Source: Pseudomonas fluorescens | GTDB taxonomy: Bacteria > Pseudomonadota > Gammaproteobacteria > Pseudomonadales > Pseudomonadaceae | DNA length: 64,000 nucleotides | Reading direction: 5' to 3' | Assembly: GCF_005938625.1 (NCBI RefSeq) | Contig: NZ_VCNJ01000020.1 | Coordinates: 30,657-94,656 of the forward strand | In this document: positions 8,884 through 18,318 of the stretch, piece by piece | Layout: every line of letters begins with the position of its first letter | Position numbering within the stretch: position 1 is the stretch's first letter | Made by a program: the position numbers and the translations under genes | Notes under the pieces: generated by a model | The model's database searches: none | Seen by the model: the letters and a program-made list of their open reading frames with translations, nothing else | Told to the model about the DNA's origin: nothing

Positions 8884-9582
8884 TCAGACAGGCGTGAGGC
8901 AACCTTCTTGCAGGTGCAGTACGCGATCCATCTGGCGAGCCAGGTTCATGTCGTGGGTCACCACCAGGAACGCCGTGCGCATGGAGGTGCTGAGTTCCAG
9001 CATCAAATCCTGAATACCTTGGGCGGTGTGGGAGTCGAGGTTGCCGGTTGGCTCGTCGAGCATCACCAGGCCAGGCTTGTTCACCAGCGCACGGGCGATG
9101 GCAACACGCTGACGCTCACCACCGGACAATTCGGAGGGTTTGTGCGCCAGACGATGACCGAGGCCGACGCGTTCCAGCAAAGCCGTGGCGCGCTGACGCG
9201 CTTCCGGGATCGGCGTCTTGCCGATCAGCAGCGGCATGCAGACGTTTTCCAGCGCGGTGAATTCCGGCAGCAAGTGGTGGAACTGGTAAACGAAACCGAG
9301 CGCACGGTTACGCAGCAGGCCACGCTTCTTCTCGCTAAGTGCCGACAGCTCTTCACCGTCGAGCCAGACACTGCCCTTCGTCGGCGTATCGAGGCCGCCG
9401 AGCAGGTTGAGCAACGTACTTTTGCCCGAACCCGAGGTTCCGACAATTGCCACACGCTCGCCCGGGTGCAACTCCAGTTGCAGGCCGGCCAGTACTTCTA
9501 CCGATTCCGGGCCTTCCTCGTAGGATTTGCCCAGGTTGCGGCAGCTCAGAATTGCTTGTTCACTCATGCCCGACTCACTCAT
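8884..9582 (-). CDS. lolD: Lipoprotein-releasing ABC transporter ATPase LolD
   Basis: 232 residues from 9582. Walker A is GTSGSGKST, the signature [15 protein letters not shown], Walker [12 protein letters not shown] and the switch His in VVTHD. The start at 9582 overlaps the end of lolC and has a GGAGG nine bases upstream; an alternative ATG at 9567 would give the 227-residue length usual for LolD but lacks a clear ribosome site. It powers lipoprotein release by the LolC/LolE membrane dimer. The overlap implies translational coupling with lolC. Confidence 0.95.
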   Translation of the reverse strand: MSESGMSEQAILSCRNLGKSYEEGPESVEVLAGLQLELHPGERVAIVGTSGSGKSTLLNLLGGLDTPTKGSVWLDGEELSALSEKKRGLLRNRALGFVYQFHHLLPEFTALENVCMPLLIGKTPIPEARQRATALLERVGLGHRLAHKPSELSGGERQRVAIARALVNKPGLVMLDEPTGNLDSHTAQGIQDLMLELSTSMRTAFLVVTHDMNLARQMDRVLHLQEGCLTPV

Positions 9583-10825
9583 AACGTAGCGCCTCCGCCG
9601 GCTGGGTGCGCGCGGCACGCCAGGCTGGATACAGGGTGGCGAGAAAACTCAGGACCAACGCAGCAGCGCAGACCATGACGACATCCTGGCTCTGTACCTG
9701 CGACGGAAGATAATCAATGAAATACACGTCAGCATTAAGGAATTTGTGGCCGATCAGGCCTTCCAGTGCCGAGATCGCCGCGCTGACGTTAAGTGCGGCG
9801 AAAATCCCGACCACCGCACCAATCGCCGTGCCCACCACACCGATCACCGTGCCTTGCACCATGAACGTGCGCATGATCGTGCCCGGTGTCGCGCCCAACG
9901 TACGCAGAATGGCGATGTCGCCCTTCTTGTCGTTCACCACCATCACCAGCGTGGAAATGATGTTGAACGCCGCCACAGCGACAATCAGCAACAGCAGCAG
10001 GCCGATCATGGCTTTTTCCATGCGGATCGCCTGATACAGATTGCCGTGGGTGCGGGTCCAGTCGCGGGCGTAGTAATGGTCTTCGCCAAGCTGCTGGGCG
10101 ATGTTCCATGCCACACGCGGCGCCTGGAACAGATCGTCGAACTTCAGGCGGATGCCCTGCACCTGATCAGGTTTCCAGCGGTGCATCTTCGCCAGATCCT
10201 GCAGGTTGGTGACGCCCAGATAGCCGTCGAGCTCGCCGGCGCCGACATGGAAAATGCCGACCACGGTGAAGCGCTTCATGCGCGGAAACATCCCGGCCGG
10301 GGTCACGCTGACCTCCGGCGCAACAAAGGTGACTTTGTCACCGATGCTCACGCCCAGCTTGGTCGCGGCCTTGTCGCCGATGACGATGCCGAAGCTGCCC
10401 GGCGTCAAATCGTCGAGTTTGCCCTGCTTCATGAAGTTGTCGATGATCGACACGTTGCGCTCGAGCGCAGGGTCGATGGCGCTGAGCAACACCTTGGACA
10501 CCTGACCGTTATTGGTCAGCAGGCCCTGCATCTGGGTGAACGGCGCAACCGCCGTCACCTGCGGGTTCTGTTTGACCTGGGTGGCCAGGCTTTGCCAATC
10601 GTTGATCGGCTCAGTGGATTCAATGGTCGCGTGGGGCACCATGCCCAGCACGCGGGTGCGCATCTCATGATCGAAGCCGTTCATCACCGAGAGCACGACG
10701 ATCATCACGACCACGCCAAGGGCGAGCCCGATCATCGAAGTCAGGGAAATGAATGACACAAAATGATTGCGACGCTTTGCACGGGTATAACGCGTGCCGA
10801 TAAATACGAAGAGAGGTCTGAACAT
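9575..10825 (-). CDS. lolC: Lipoprotein-releasing ABC transporter permease LolC
   Basis: 416 residues with one N-terminal and three C-terminal membrane helices around a periplasmic MacB-like domain; clearly paralogous to the lolE product at 7576-8820. It is the first gene of the lolCDE operon, and its last bases overlap the lolD start. It is divergent from a PilZ gene with a 94-base spacer that must hold both promoters. It acts in the inner membrane in outer-membrane lipoprotein sorting. Confidence 0.92.
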   Translation of the reverse strand: MFRPLFVFIGTRYTRAKRRNHFVSFISLTSMIGLALGVVVMIVVLSVMNGFDHEMRTRVLGMVPHATIESTEPINDWQSLATQVKQNPQVTAVAPFTQMQGLLTNNGQVSKVLLSAIDPALERNVSIIDNFMKQGKLDDLTPGSFGIVIGDKAATKLGVSIGDKVTFVAPEVSVTPAGMFPRMKRFTVVGIFHVGAGELDGYLGVTNLQDLAKMHRWKPDQVQGIRLKFDDLFQAPRVAWNIAQQLGEDHYYARDWTRTHGNLYQAIRMEKAMIGLLLLLIVAVAAFNIISTLVMVVNDKKGDIAILRTLGATPGTIMRTFMVQGTVIGVVGTAIGAVVGIFAALNVSAAISALEGLIGHKFLNADVYFIDYLPSQVQSQDVVMVCAAALVLSFLATLYPAWRAARTQPAEALRYE

Positions 10826-10919
10826 GTCGGGGCTTGTTCGGAGGGAAAAGGAACGTCCTTGTGGCGGGGGTCGATAACCAGCTTTACACTCAGACCACCG
10901 CCGCTACCATGGGTTCGCC

Positions 10920-11501
10920 ATGTCGACATTAGATGAAGAAGATCGCCGCGAATACTACCGTATCGAGGACACGATCGCACTGGAAATTCGGCCCCTGTCC
11001 GCTCCCGAAGCCGCAGGCCAGGAAGTGTTGCAGGATGCTTCCCCACTCTTCAACCTGCTCAGCGAACTGCACCTGAGCGAATTCGAGTCGCAGCACCTGT
11101 TGCGCCAGATCAGCGAGCGCGACCGGGCCATCGCCGCGTTCCTGAAATCCCAGAACAAGCGCATCGACCTGCTTAGCCAGGTGGTCGCCCTGACCGTTCT
11201 CGGCCATATCGGCGAGCCGCAACCGGTGATCATCTCCGAGGGTGGAATCGACTTTCAGTACCCGACGCCGATTGCCACTGGCGCACACTTGTCGGTGAAA
11301 CTGGTGCTGATGCCACAAGCTCTGGGCCTGTTGCTGCGCGCCCGTGTCACCCATTGCGACCGCAAGGGCGAAGGTTATGACGTCGGCACCGAGTTCGAAC
11401 ACTTGACCGACGCCCAGCGCCAGTTGCTCGCCCGCTATATCTTGCAGAAGCAGGCTCAGGAACGACGTCTGGCCCGCGAACAGAACGAATCAGGCATTTA
11501 A
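10920..11501 (+). CDS. PilZ-type protein with a long insertion between its motifs
   Basis: 193 residues. The N-terminus holds RxxxR within RREYYRIED, but the second motif comes about 90 residues later as ISEGGIDF, where the usual Asp/Asn of (D/N)xSxxG is Ile. The intervening part is helical (LLSELHLSEFESQHLLRQISERDRAIAAFL and on). The C-terminus continues as a PilZ-like barrel (LLLRARVTHCDR, YDVGTEFEHL). It may bind c-di-GMP weakly or not at all. It is divergent from lolC and 14 bases before the glycerophosphodiesterase gene, so probably cotranscribed with it. Confidence 0.78.
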   Translation: MSTLDEEDRREYYRIEDTIALEIRPLSAPEAAGQEVLQDASPLFNLLSELHLSEFESQHLLRQISERDRAIAAFLKSQNKRIDLLSQVVALTVLGHIGEPQPVIISEGGIDFQYPTPIATGAHLSVKLVLMPQALGLLLRARVTHCDRKGEGYDVGTEFEHLTDAQRQLLARYILQKQAQERRLAREQNESGI

Positions 11502-11515
11502 TTTAAGGAAGAACC

Positions 11516-12238
11516 GTGACCCTCATCTACGGCCACCGCGGCGCCAAGGGCGAAGCACCGGAAAACACCCTGAGCAGTTTTCAGGAATGTCTCAAGCACG
11601 GCGTGCGCCGTTGCGAACTCGATCTGCACCTGTCCAAGGACGGCGAGTTGATGGTCATCCACGACCCGACCCTCAAACGCACCACGGAACGCCGTGGCAA
11701 GGTCGTCGAACATACCGCCGCCGAACTGGTGACCTACGACGCGCGCAAGGGCGGCCCGGGCTGGATCAAGCCGTGCCCGATTCCGACGCTGGAAGAACTG
11801 TTCGAAAAATGCGATTTCGATCACTGGCAACTGGAAGTGAAGAGTGCGTCACGTACTCGCGCGGCAACCACGGTGCTGGCGATTCGTGAAATGGCCCAGC
11901 GCCATGGCCTGCTCGACAAGGTGACGATCACCTCGAGTTCGCGGGAAGTGCTGAAAGCAGCGCTGGATCTGGTGCCGGACGTATCGCGGGGCTTGGTCGC
12001 CGAGTACGCCTGGCTCGACCCGCTGAAGGTCGCGGCCAGCTATGGCTGTGAGATTCTGGCTTTGAACTGGACGCTGTGTACGCCGGAACGCCTGCAGAAG
12101 GCGCAGCGTCAGGGGCTGCATGTGTCGGTATGGACCGTCAACGAGCCTGCGCTGATGCGCAGACTCGCCGACTTCGGCGTTGACAGCCTGATTACAGACT
12201 TTCCCGGTTTGGCCACTGCCACCCTCGAGAATTGCTGA
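11516..12238 (+). CDS. Glycerophosphodiester phosphodiesterase
   Basis: 240 residues starting at GTG (11516) with AAGGAAG just upstream. GDPD-family motifs: GHRGAKGEAPENT near the N-terminus, ELDLHLSKDGELMVIHDPTLKRTT with metal and catalytic His residues, and the C-terminal VWTVNEPALMRRLADFGVDSLITDFP. It hydrolyses glycerophosphodiesters to glycerol-3-phosphate and an alcohol. There is no signal peptide, so it is cytosolic (UgpQ-like rather than GlpQ-like). It follows the PilZ gene closely and is convergent with sthA. Confidence 0.92.
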   Translation: MTLIYGHRGAKGEAPENTLSSFQECLKHGVRRCELDLHLSKDGELMVIHDPTLKRTTERRGKVVEHTAAELVTYDARKGGPGWIKPCPIPTLEELFEKCDFDHWQLEVKSASRTRAATTVLAIREMAQRHGLLDKVTITSSSREVLKAALDLVPDVSRGLVAEYAWLDPLKVAASYGCEILALNWTLCTPERLQKAQRQGLHVSVWTVNEPALMRRLADFGVDSLITDFPGLATATLENC

Positions 12239-12280
12239 AATCGGTCTCCCCGGCCGGCTCAGGCCACCGGCCGGAGCCCG

Positions 12281-13675
12281 TCAAAAAAGCCGGTTGAGGC
12301 CGTCGTACGCCGCTACCCGGTAGGCTTCGGCCATGGTCGGGTAGTTGAACGTCGTGTTGACGAAGTACTTCAAGGTGTTCAGTTCGCCCGGCTGGTTCAT
12401 GATCGCCTGACCGATGTGGACGATCTCCGACGCCTGATAACCGAAGCAGTGAACGCCGAGCACTTCCAGGGTTTCACGGTGGAACAGGATCTTCAGCATG
12501 CCTTGCGGCTCACCGGCGATCTGTGCACGCGCCATGCTCTTGAAGAACGCCTTGCCGACTTCGTACGGCACTTTGGCCTGGGTCAGTTCCTGCTCGTTCT
12601 TGCCGATCGAGCTGATCTCCGGAATGGTGTAGATGCCGGTCGGCACGTCATTCACGAAACGCCAGCTACCGTTATCAACGATGCTGCCAGCAGCCGAACG
12701 ACCCTGGTCGTGGGCGGCACTGGCCAGGCTCGGCCAGCCAATCACGTCACCGGCACCGTAGATGTTCGGCACGCAGGTACGATAAGCCTCGTCGACCTCG
12801 ATCTGGCCACGGCTGTTGACCTTGACGCCGATGTTTTCCAGACCGAGTTGGTCGGTGTTACCGGTACGGCCGTTGCACCAGAGCAAGGCGTCGGCCTTGA
12901 TCTTCTTGCCGGACTTCAGGTGCAGGATCACGCCGTTATCGACGCCTTCAACGCGATCGTAATCTTCGTTGTGGCGCACGGTGATGTTGTTGTTGCTGAA
13001 GTGATAGCTCAACGCCTGGGAGATTTCCGAGTCGAGGAAGCTCAGCAACTGGCCACGGTTATCGACCAGCTCAACCAGCACACCCAGACCGCTGAAGATC
13101 GATGCGTATTCGCAACCGATCACGCCGGCGCCGTAAACGATCAGTTTGCGCGGGGTGTGGCCGAGGCTGAGGATGGTGTCGCTATCGTAGATACGCGGGT
13201 GGTGGAAATCGATGTCCGCCGGGCGGTAAGGACGCGAGCCGGTGGCGATGATGATGTGTTTGGCCACCAGCTTCTCGACCACGCCGTTGGCGCAGACCAC
13301 TTCGATGGTTTGCTCGTCGGCGAAGCTGCCGGTGCCGAAGAACACGTCGACGCGGTTACGGGCGTAGTAGCCGGTGCGCGAAGCGACTTGTTTGGAAATG
13401 ACTTTCTCGGCGCTTTTCAACACGTCCGGGAAGGAGAACCAGCGTGGCTCGCCGATCGCCCGGAACATAGGATTAGTGTTGAACTGCATGATCTGCCGCA
13501 CCGAGTGACGCAGTGCCTTGGACGGGATGGTGCCGAGGTGGGTGCAGTTGCCGCCGACCTGGCGACGGCTGTCGACCATCGCGACCTTGCGCCCTGCTTT
13601 GGCGGCGTTCATTGCCGCGCCTTCTCCCGCCGGGCCGGAACCCAGCACCACCACGTCGTAGTTGTAGACAGCCAT
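12281..13675 (-). CDS. sthA: Soluble pyridine nucleotide transhydrogenase SthA
   Basis: 464 residues, the normal length. FAD-binding [10 protein letters not shown] is at the N-terminus, the NAD(P)-binding [17 protein letters not shown] in the middle, and a dimerisation domain ends the protein. In the place of the redox disulfide of related flavoproteins it has [15 protein letters not shown], where the second Cys is Thr, as expected for Sth. It interconverts NADPH and NADH in the cytosol. Monocistronic; convergent with the glycerophosphodiesterase gene. Confidence 0.97.
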   Translation of the reverse strand: MAVYNYDVVVLGSGPAGEGAAMNAAKAGRKVAMVDSRRQVGGNCTHLGTIPSKALRHSVRQIMQFNTNPMFRAIGEPRWFSFPDVLKSAEKVISKQVASRTGYYARNRVDVFFGTGSFADEQTIEVVCANGVVEKLVAKHIIIATGSRPYRPADIDFHHPRIYDSDTILSLGHTPRKLIVYGAGVIGCEYASIFSGLGVLVELVDNRGQLLSFLDSEISQALSYHFSNNNITVRHNEDYDRVEGVDNGVILHLKSGKKIKADALLWCNGRTGNTDQLGLENIGVKVNSRGQIEVDEAYRTCVPNIYGAGDVIGWPSLASAAHDQGRSAAGSIVDNGSWRFVNDVPTGIYTIPEISSIGKNEQELTQAKVPYEVGKAFFKSMARAQIAGEPQGMLKILFHRETLEVLGVHCFGYQASEIVHIGQAIMNQPGELNTLKYFVNTTFNYPTMAEAYRVAAYDGLNRLF

Positions 13676-13872
13676 GCGTACTCCTCAGAACAGGCCGCGG
13701 TGCCAGCAGCACCGGCGGCTAAATCACGCCGAACGGCGGCGCGAAGGAACAATTGGGGGTCAATCAAGAACCCGGACACAGTCTATAGAAGCGTCAACGC
13801 CGCGCACATTAACCCTTGGTCGCGTCGTAGGCTACTTTTGCCTGCACTACAACGCCAGCTTTCGTATTGTTC

Positions 13873-14889
13873 TCAGTCAGTTTTCTTGCCACTGAGGCGT
13901 TCGAAAGCGGTGTTGGTGCGAACGACAAAACCTGTATCGGCACGAATGACAAAGAATGCACCAATGTCATGTTTTTCGGCATAGTCCCACGCCCTTTCGG
14001 GGCCGAGAATCAGCAACAGCGTCGATAGTCCATCGGCCATCAACGCTGAAGGATGAATCACCGTGACTGAGGCCAGGTCGTGTAGGACAGGTGCACCGGT
14101 GCGCGCATCGAAGGTGTGGGAATAACGCCGGCCGTCCTGCAGGAAATAGTTACGGTAGTCGCCGGAGGTGGAAACGCCGTAGCCGTCGACATTGATGATG
14201 CGCTCGGCGACCTGCTGATCGTCGCGGGGTTCTTCCAAAGCGATGCGCCAGGGTGAGCCGTCGAGTTTTCTGCCTTTGGCCTTTAATTCACCTGTGGCTT
14301 CGGCCAAGTAGTCTTGAATGCCCATGGCATCGAGCCTTGCCGCGATGGTGTCGACGGCATAACCGGCGGCGATGCTGTTGAAATCGACTTCGACGGCCGC
14401 GTCTTTGCACAACTGATCGCCATCGATATGCAGATGCTGGTGACCGACCCGCTGCATCACCTCGGCCAGCGCAGCGGCATCAGGGACTTTCTCTTCACGA
14501 CCTTGTGGGCCGAAGCCCCAAAGGTTCATCAGCGGTTCGACGGTGAGGTCGTAGGAGCCTTCGCTTTGCGCTGAGAGCTGTTCGCCTGTGCGGACCAATT
14601 CAAGTACCGATGCAGGCATTTTCTGGCAGCTATTCGCGGGCAGAGCGTTGAAACGTTCGATGTCCGAATCATTGCGATAGGTGGACAACTGCCGATCGAC
14701 TTCGCCGAGGATGCTCTCCACTTCACTGCGAACCTGCGTCGCTTCAGGCATGCCAGCGTGGCGCACGTACTTGATCGAATACGTGCTGCCCATGGTAGGC
14801 CCGCCGAAGCTTTCCATGGACTCGCCATTACCGCAGCCAGCCAATATGCCGCCAAGAATCACAAGCCCAAGCAACCGTCCAGTGAACAA
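13873..14889 (-). CDS. apbE: FAD:protein FMN transferase ApbE (lipoprotein)
   Basis: 338 residues. A lipoprotein signal ends in LAGC with Cys19. The body has ApbE features: GPTMGSTYSIKY, the DxxSIAAGYAVD-type block, and TGAPVLHDLASVTVIHPSALMADGLSTLLLILG. ApbE covalently attaches FMN to Thr of subunits such as NqrB/NqrC or RnfG/RnfD at the outer face of the inner membrane. In P. aeruginosa the equivalent gene is next to the nqr operon; here no nqr genes follow, and the neighbour is an MFS porter. Confidence 0.93.
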   Translation of the reverse strand: MFTGRLLGLVILGGILAGCGNGESMESFGGPTMGSTYSIKYVRHAGMPEATQVRSEVESILGEVDRQLSTYRNDSDIERFNALPANSCQKMPASVLELVRTGEQLSAQSEGSYDLTVEPLMNLWGFGPQGREEKVPDAAALAEVMQRVGHQHLHIDGDQLCKDAAVEVDFNSIAAGYAVDTIAARLDAMGIQDYLAEATGELKAKGRKLDGSPWRIALEEPRDDQQVAERIINVDGYGVSTSGDYRNYFLQDGRRYSHTFDARTGAPVLHDLASVTVIHPSALMADGLSTLLLILGPERAWDYAEKHDIGAFFVIRADTGFVVRTNTAFERLSGKKTD

Positions 14890-14979
14890 TTATTCATCTC
14901 TCCGTAAAACCGCGGCGGCCATTATGAATTAAAGGATCTGCAACATCTTTATACAAAATCCAATAGTGAGTACCTGAAC

Positions 14980-16281
14980 ATGTCCTCCACCACGGGCAAA
15001 GGCAAAGCGATCTTTCGCGTTGTCAGCGGCAACTTCCTCGAAATGTTCGACTTCATGGTCTATGGCTTTTACGCCACGGCCATCGCCAAAACCTTCTTCC
15101 CGACTGACAGCGCTTTCGCCTCGCTGATGCTTTCGCTGGCGACCTTCGGCGCGGGCTTCCTGATGCGTCCGCTGGGGGCGATTTTCCTTGGCGCTTATAT
15201 TGACCGTCATGGCCGTCGCCAAGGGCTGATCATCACCCTGGCATTGATGGCTGCCGGCACGGTGCTGATTGCCTGTGTGCCGGGCTATGCCACCCTCGGA
15301 GTCGCCGCGCCACTGATCGTACTGTTCGGTCGTTTGCTACAAGGCTTCTCGGCCGGCGTGGAGCTGGGCGGTGTATCGGTTTATCTGGCAGAAATTGCCA
15401 CACCGGGCCGTAAGGGCTTCTTCGTCAGCTGGCAGTCTGCGAGTCAGCAAGCGGCGGTGGTCTTCGCCGGTTTGCTCGGCGTTGGCCTCAACCACTGGCT
15501 GAGCCCGGAACAAATGGGTGATTGGGGCTGGCGCGTGCCGTTCCTGATAGGTTGCATGATTGTGCCGGTGATCTTCGTCATTCGTCGTTCGCTTGAGGAA
15601 ACCCCGGAATTCCAGGCACGGAAACATCGCCCTACCCTGCAGGAAATTGTCCGCTCGATCGGTCAGAACTTTGGCATCGTCATCGCCGGCATGGCGTTGG
15701 TGGTGATGACCACGGTGTCTTTCTACCTGATCACCGCGTACACCCCGACGTTCGGCAAGGCTGAGTTGCACCTGTCGGATTTCGATGCGTTGCTGGTGAC
15801 GGTGTGCATCGGCCTGTCGAACTTCTTCTGGTTGCCGGTGATGGGCGCGGTATCTGACAAGATTGGACGCAAACCCTTACTGCTCGCGGCGACGATTCTG
15901 GCGATTCTCACCGCTTACCCTGCCCTGTCGTGGCTGGTGGCGAACCCGAGCTTCAGCCATTTGCTGATTGTCGAGTTGTGGCTGTCGTTCCTGTACGGCT
16001 CGTACAATGGCGCGATGGTGGTGGCGCTGACCGAGATCATGCCGGTGGAAGTGCGTACGACCGGGTTTTCGCTGGCCTACAGCCTGGCGACGGCGACCTT
16101 TGGCGGTTTTACCCCGGCGGCATGCACTTATTTGATTCATGTGCTGGATAACAAGGCCGCACCGGGGATCTGGCTCAGTGGTGCGGCGGTGCTGGGGTTG
16201 ATTGCGACGTTGGTGTTGTTCCGGGGCAATAAGCATGAGCTGCGCACGGCGCAGGCGGCCATACCCGGCGGCGCTCGATAG
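14980..16281 (+). CDS. MHS-family MFS porter, tricarballylate/citrate:H+ symporter type
   Basis: 433 residues with twelve predicted membrane segments and MFS signatures ([12 protein letters not shown] loop 2-3 motif, [14 protein letters not shown] in helix 4, DKIGRKP loop 8-9 motif). The start ([25 protein letters not shown]) and overall pattern resemble CitA/TcuC metabolite:H+ symporters, so the substrate is probably citrate, tricarballylate or a similar tricarboxylate. No tcuAB catabolic genes are adjacent, so the substrate is inferred only. Divergent from apbE with a 90-base spacer. Confidence 0.85.
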   Translation: MSSTTGKGKAIFRVVSGNFLEMFDFMVYGFYATAIAKTFFPTDSAFASLMLSLATFGAGFLMRPLGAIFLGAYIDRHGRRQGLIITLALMAAGTVLIACVPGYATLGVAAPLIVLFGRLLQGFSAGVELGGVSVYLAEIATPGRKGFFVSWQSASQQAAVVFAGLLGVGLNHWLSPEQMGDWGWRVPFLIGCMIVPVIFVIRRSLEETPEFQARKHRPTLQEIVRSIGQNFGIVIAGMALVVMTTVSFYLITAYTPTFGKAELHLSDFDALLVTVCIGLSNFFWLPVMGAVSDKIGRKPLLLAATILAILTAYPALSWLVANPSFSHLLIVELWLSFLYGSYNGAMVVALTEIMPVEVRTTGFSLAYSLATATFGGFTPAACTYLIHVLDNKAAPGIWLSGAAVLGLIATLVLFRGNKHELRTAQAAIPGGAR

Positions 16282-16287
16282 AACGCT

Positions 16288-16378
16288 ATCGCTGGCAAGC
16301 CAGCTCCCACAGGGTTTCGGGTGTTAACGCAATTGTGCAATTCACCAAGAAACCTGTGGGAGCTGGCTTGCCAGCGAT
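16288..16378. repeat. Paired REP element, ATCGCTGGCAAGCCAGCTCCCAC family
   Basis: Two inverted units are separated by about 40 bases downstream of the MFS gene. The same family recurs at 25,071-25,164. Confidence 0.9.
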
Positions 16379-16391
16379 GAGAGCATAAAGC

Positions 16392-16421
16392 AAAGATCGC
16401 AGCCTTCGGCAGCTCCTACAG
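16392..16421. repeat. Single REP unit, GATCGCAGCCTNCGGCAGCTCCTACA family
   Basis: One copy of the unit that occurs as inverted pairs at 51,384-51,456 and 55,527-55,604; here it follows the other REP pair directly. Confidence 0.75.
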
Positions 16422-16454
16422 AATCAATGCGATCTTTTGATCTTCCCCCAAACA

Positions 16455-16484
16455 AAAACGCCCCGACCAATGTCGGGGCGTTTT
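16455..16484. terminator. Intrinsic terminator, bidirectional
   Basis: A 13-base-pair stem (AAAACGCCCCGAC / GTCGGGGCGTTTT) around CAAT lies 17 bases after the end of the GAPDH gene and downstream of the MFS gene. Confidence 0.92.
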
Positions 16485-16500
16485 CATGTGCAGCTATAGC

Positions 16501-17964
16501 TTAGCGCGGGAACGCTGGCGGATTCACATCAGCCATGTCTTCCATCACGCGGATAACCTGGCAGCTGTAACCGAACTCGTTGTCGTACCAGACGTACAGA
16601 ACAACACGGTTGTCCTGAACGATGGTCGCTTCAGCGTCGACTACACCAGCGTGGCGCGAACCGACGAAGTCAGTCGAAACCACTTCCTGCGAATTGACGA
16701 AGTCGATTTGCTTGTGCAGATCGGAGTGCAGCGCCATGTAGCGCAGGTACTCGTTCATCTCTTCACGGGTGGCGGCTTTCTCAAGGTTGAGGTTGAGAAT
16801 GGCCATCGACACGTTCGGCGTCGGAACACGGATCGCGTTACCGGTCAGCTTGCCGGCCAGCTCAGGCAGGGCCTTGGCAGCAGCGGTGGCAGCACCGGTC
16901 TCAGTGATCACCATGTTCAGCGCGGCGCTACGACCACGGCGATCGCCTTTGTGGAAGTTGTCGATCAGGTTCTGGTCGTTGGTGTACGAGTGAACGGTTT
17001 CGACGTGACCGTTGATGATGCCGAACTTGTCATTCACAGCTTTCAGCACCGGCACGATGGCGTTGGTGGTGCAGGAAGCGGCGGAGACAATCTTGTCATC
17101 AGCGGTGATTTCACCGTGGTTGATGCCGTGAACGATGTTCTTCAGCTTGCCTTTGCCAGGCGCGGTCAGAACGACGCGGTCGATACCCGGGCACTGCAAG
17201 TGCTGGCCCAGGCCATCAGCGTCACGCCATACACCGGTGTTGTCCACCAGCAGCGCGTCTTTGATGCCGTACTGGGTGTAATCCACTTCAGTCGGGTTCT
17301 TCGCGTAGATCACCTGGATCAGGTTACCGTTAGCGGTGATGGTGTTGTTTTCTTCGTCGATGGTAATGGTGCCGTTGAACGAACCATGTACCGAGTCGCG
17401 ACGCAGCAGGCTGGCGCGTTTGGTCAGGTCGTTTTCGGCGCCTTTGCGCACGACGATGGCGCGCAGACGCAGGCCGTCGCCACCACCGGTTTTTTCGATC
17501 AGGATGCGCGCCAGCAGACGGCCGATACGACCGAAGCCGTACAGCACAACGTCGGTGCCTTTACGTGCGGAAGCGTTTTGCTGGCCAACCACGTCAGCCA
17601 TTTCTTCACGAACGAACTGCTCGGCGCTGCGGCCATTGCCTTCGTTGCGGAATTTGAACGCCAACTTGCCCAGATCTACCGAAGCCGCGCCGAGCTTGAG
17701 CTCGCTCATGGCTTTGAGCAGTGGGAATGTTTCGTGGACGGAGAGTTCGCTGTCGTCGGAAGAACGGTGGCGAGCAAAGCGGTGAGCTTTGAGAATCGCG
17801 ATGACAGACTGGTTGATCAGGCTGCGGCCATAGATCGAGCTCACCACGTTGTTATTGCGGTAGAGCTGACCGATAAGCGGAATCATCGCTTCTGCGAGTG
17901 CTTCACGGTCGATCCATTCACCAAGACACTGGTCGGGCTTCTGAGTCACGGTAACCTTCCACAT
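16501..17964 (-). CDS. Glyceraldehyde-3-phosphate dehydrogenase with N-terminal extension
   Basis: 487 residues from the ATG at 17964 (MWKVTVTQKPDQC). About 145 N-terminal residues without similarity to ordinary GAPDH precede the Rossmann start (LYGFGRIGRLLARIL). The catalytic Cys298 lies in SAASCTTNAIVPVL. Ordinary GAPDH is about 330 residues with the Cys near 150, so this is the long form known from Pseudomonas. It interconverts GAP and 1,3-bisphosphoglycerate; a gluconeogenic role is plausible in organisms that use the Entner-Doudoroff route. Divergent from mfd. Confidence 0.93.
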   Translation of the reverse strand: MWKVTVTQKPDQCLGEWIDREALAEAMIPLIGQLYRNNNVVSSIYGRSLINQSVIAILKAHRFARHRSSDDSELSVHETFPLLKAMSELKLGAASVDLGKLAFKFRNEGNGRSAEQFVREEMADVVGQQNASARKGTDVVLYGFGRIGRLLARILIEKTGGGDGLRLRAIVVRKGAENDLTKRASLLRRDSVHGSFNGTITIDEENNTITANGNLIQVIYAKNPTEVDYTQYGIKDALLVDNTGVWRDADGLGQHLQCPGIDRVVLTAPGKGKLKNIVHGINHGEITADDKIVSAASCTTNAIVPVLKAVNDKFGIINGHVETVHSYTNDQNLIDNFHKGDRRGRSAALNMVITETGAATAAAKALPELAGKLTGNAIRVPTPNVSMAILNLNLEKAATREEMNEYLRYMALHSDLHKQIDFVNSQEVVSTDFVGSRHAGVVDAEATIVQDNRVVLYVWYDNEFGYSCQVIRVMEDMADVNPPAFPR

Positions 17965-18318
17965 GTAGGGGCAGAAAAAAGGGGCTACATTATGCCGCCG
18001 ACAACCTCCTGTAGCAATGCGCGCTTGTCGCGAAATCGGTAACAAAATTCCGTTCAAAAAAATTACGCCTCTCTCAAGCCCAGTAAAACCGGGGCTTTCA
18101 GCGCAGTCAATTTTTCGACGACTGTTAGACGATGTCTGTAACCCTCCGTAACACCAGCCACTTTCGGCACTACATAACCACAAAAAAACGGCTGGTTTTT
18201 ATGGTTACCACTACATTTCGTCCAAACTGCGAAGATAGACGTAGTCTGCAACTGACAGGCGGCACCGGACGCCGCTACAATTACCGACTTTGTCGCAAAG
18301 CCTGGAGCTCAACCTTCC
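17965..18318. other. 354-base divergent spacer between GAPDH gene and mfd
   Basis: No convincing gene. It contains an imperfect long dyad at 18,175-18,207 (TAACCACAAAAA, nine-base centre, TTTTTATGGTTA) and a weaker hairpin AAGCCC/GGGCTT near 18,077-18,100. Both promoters must lie here. Confidence 0.6.

Noticed and set aside
12250..12274. CCGGCCGG...CCGGCCGG palindrome between the glycerophosphodiesterase gene and sthA as a terminator
   Set aside because: Strong GC hairpin but no T-tract in either direction; role uncertain.
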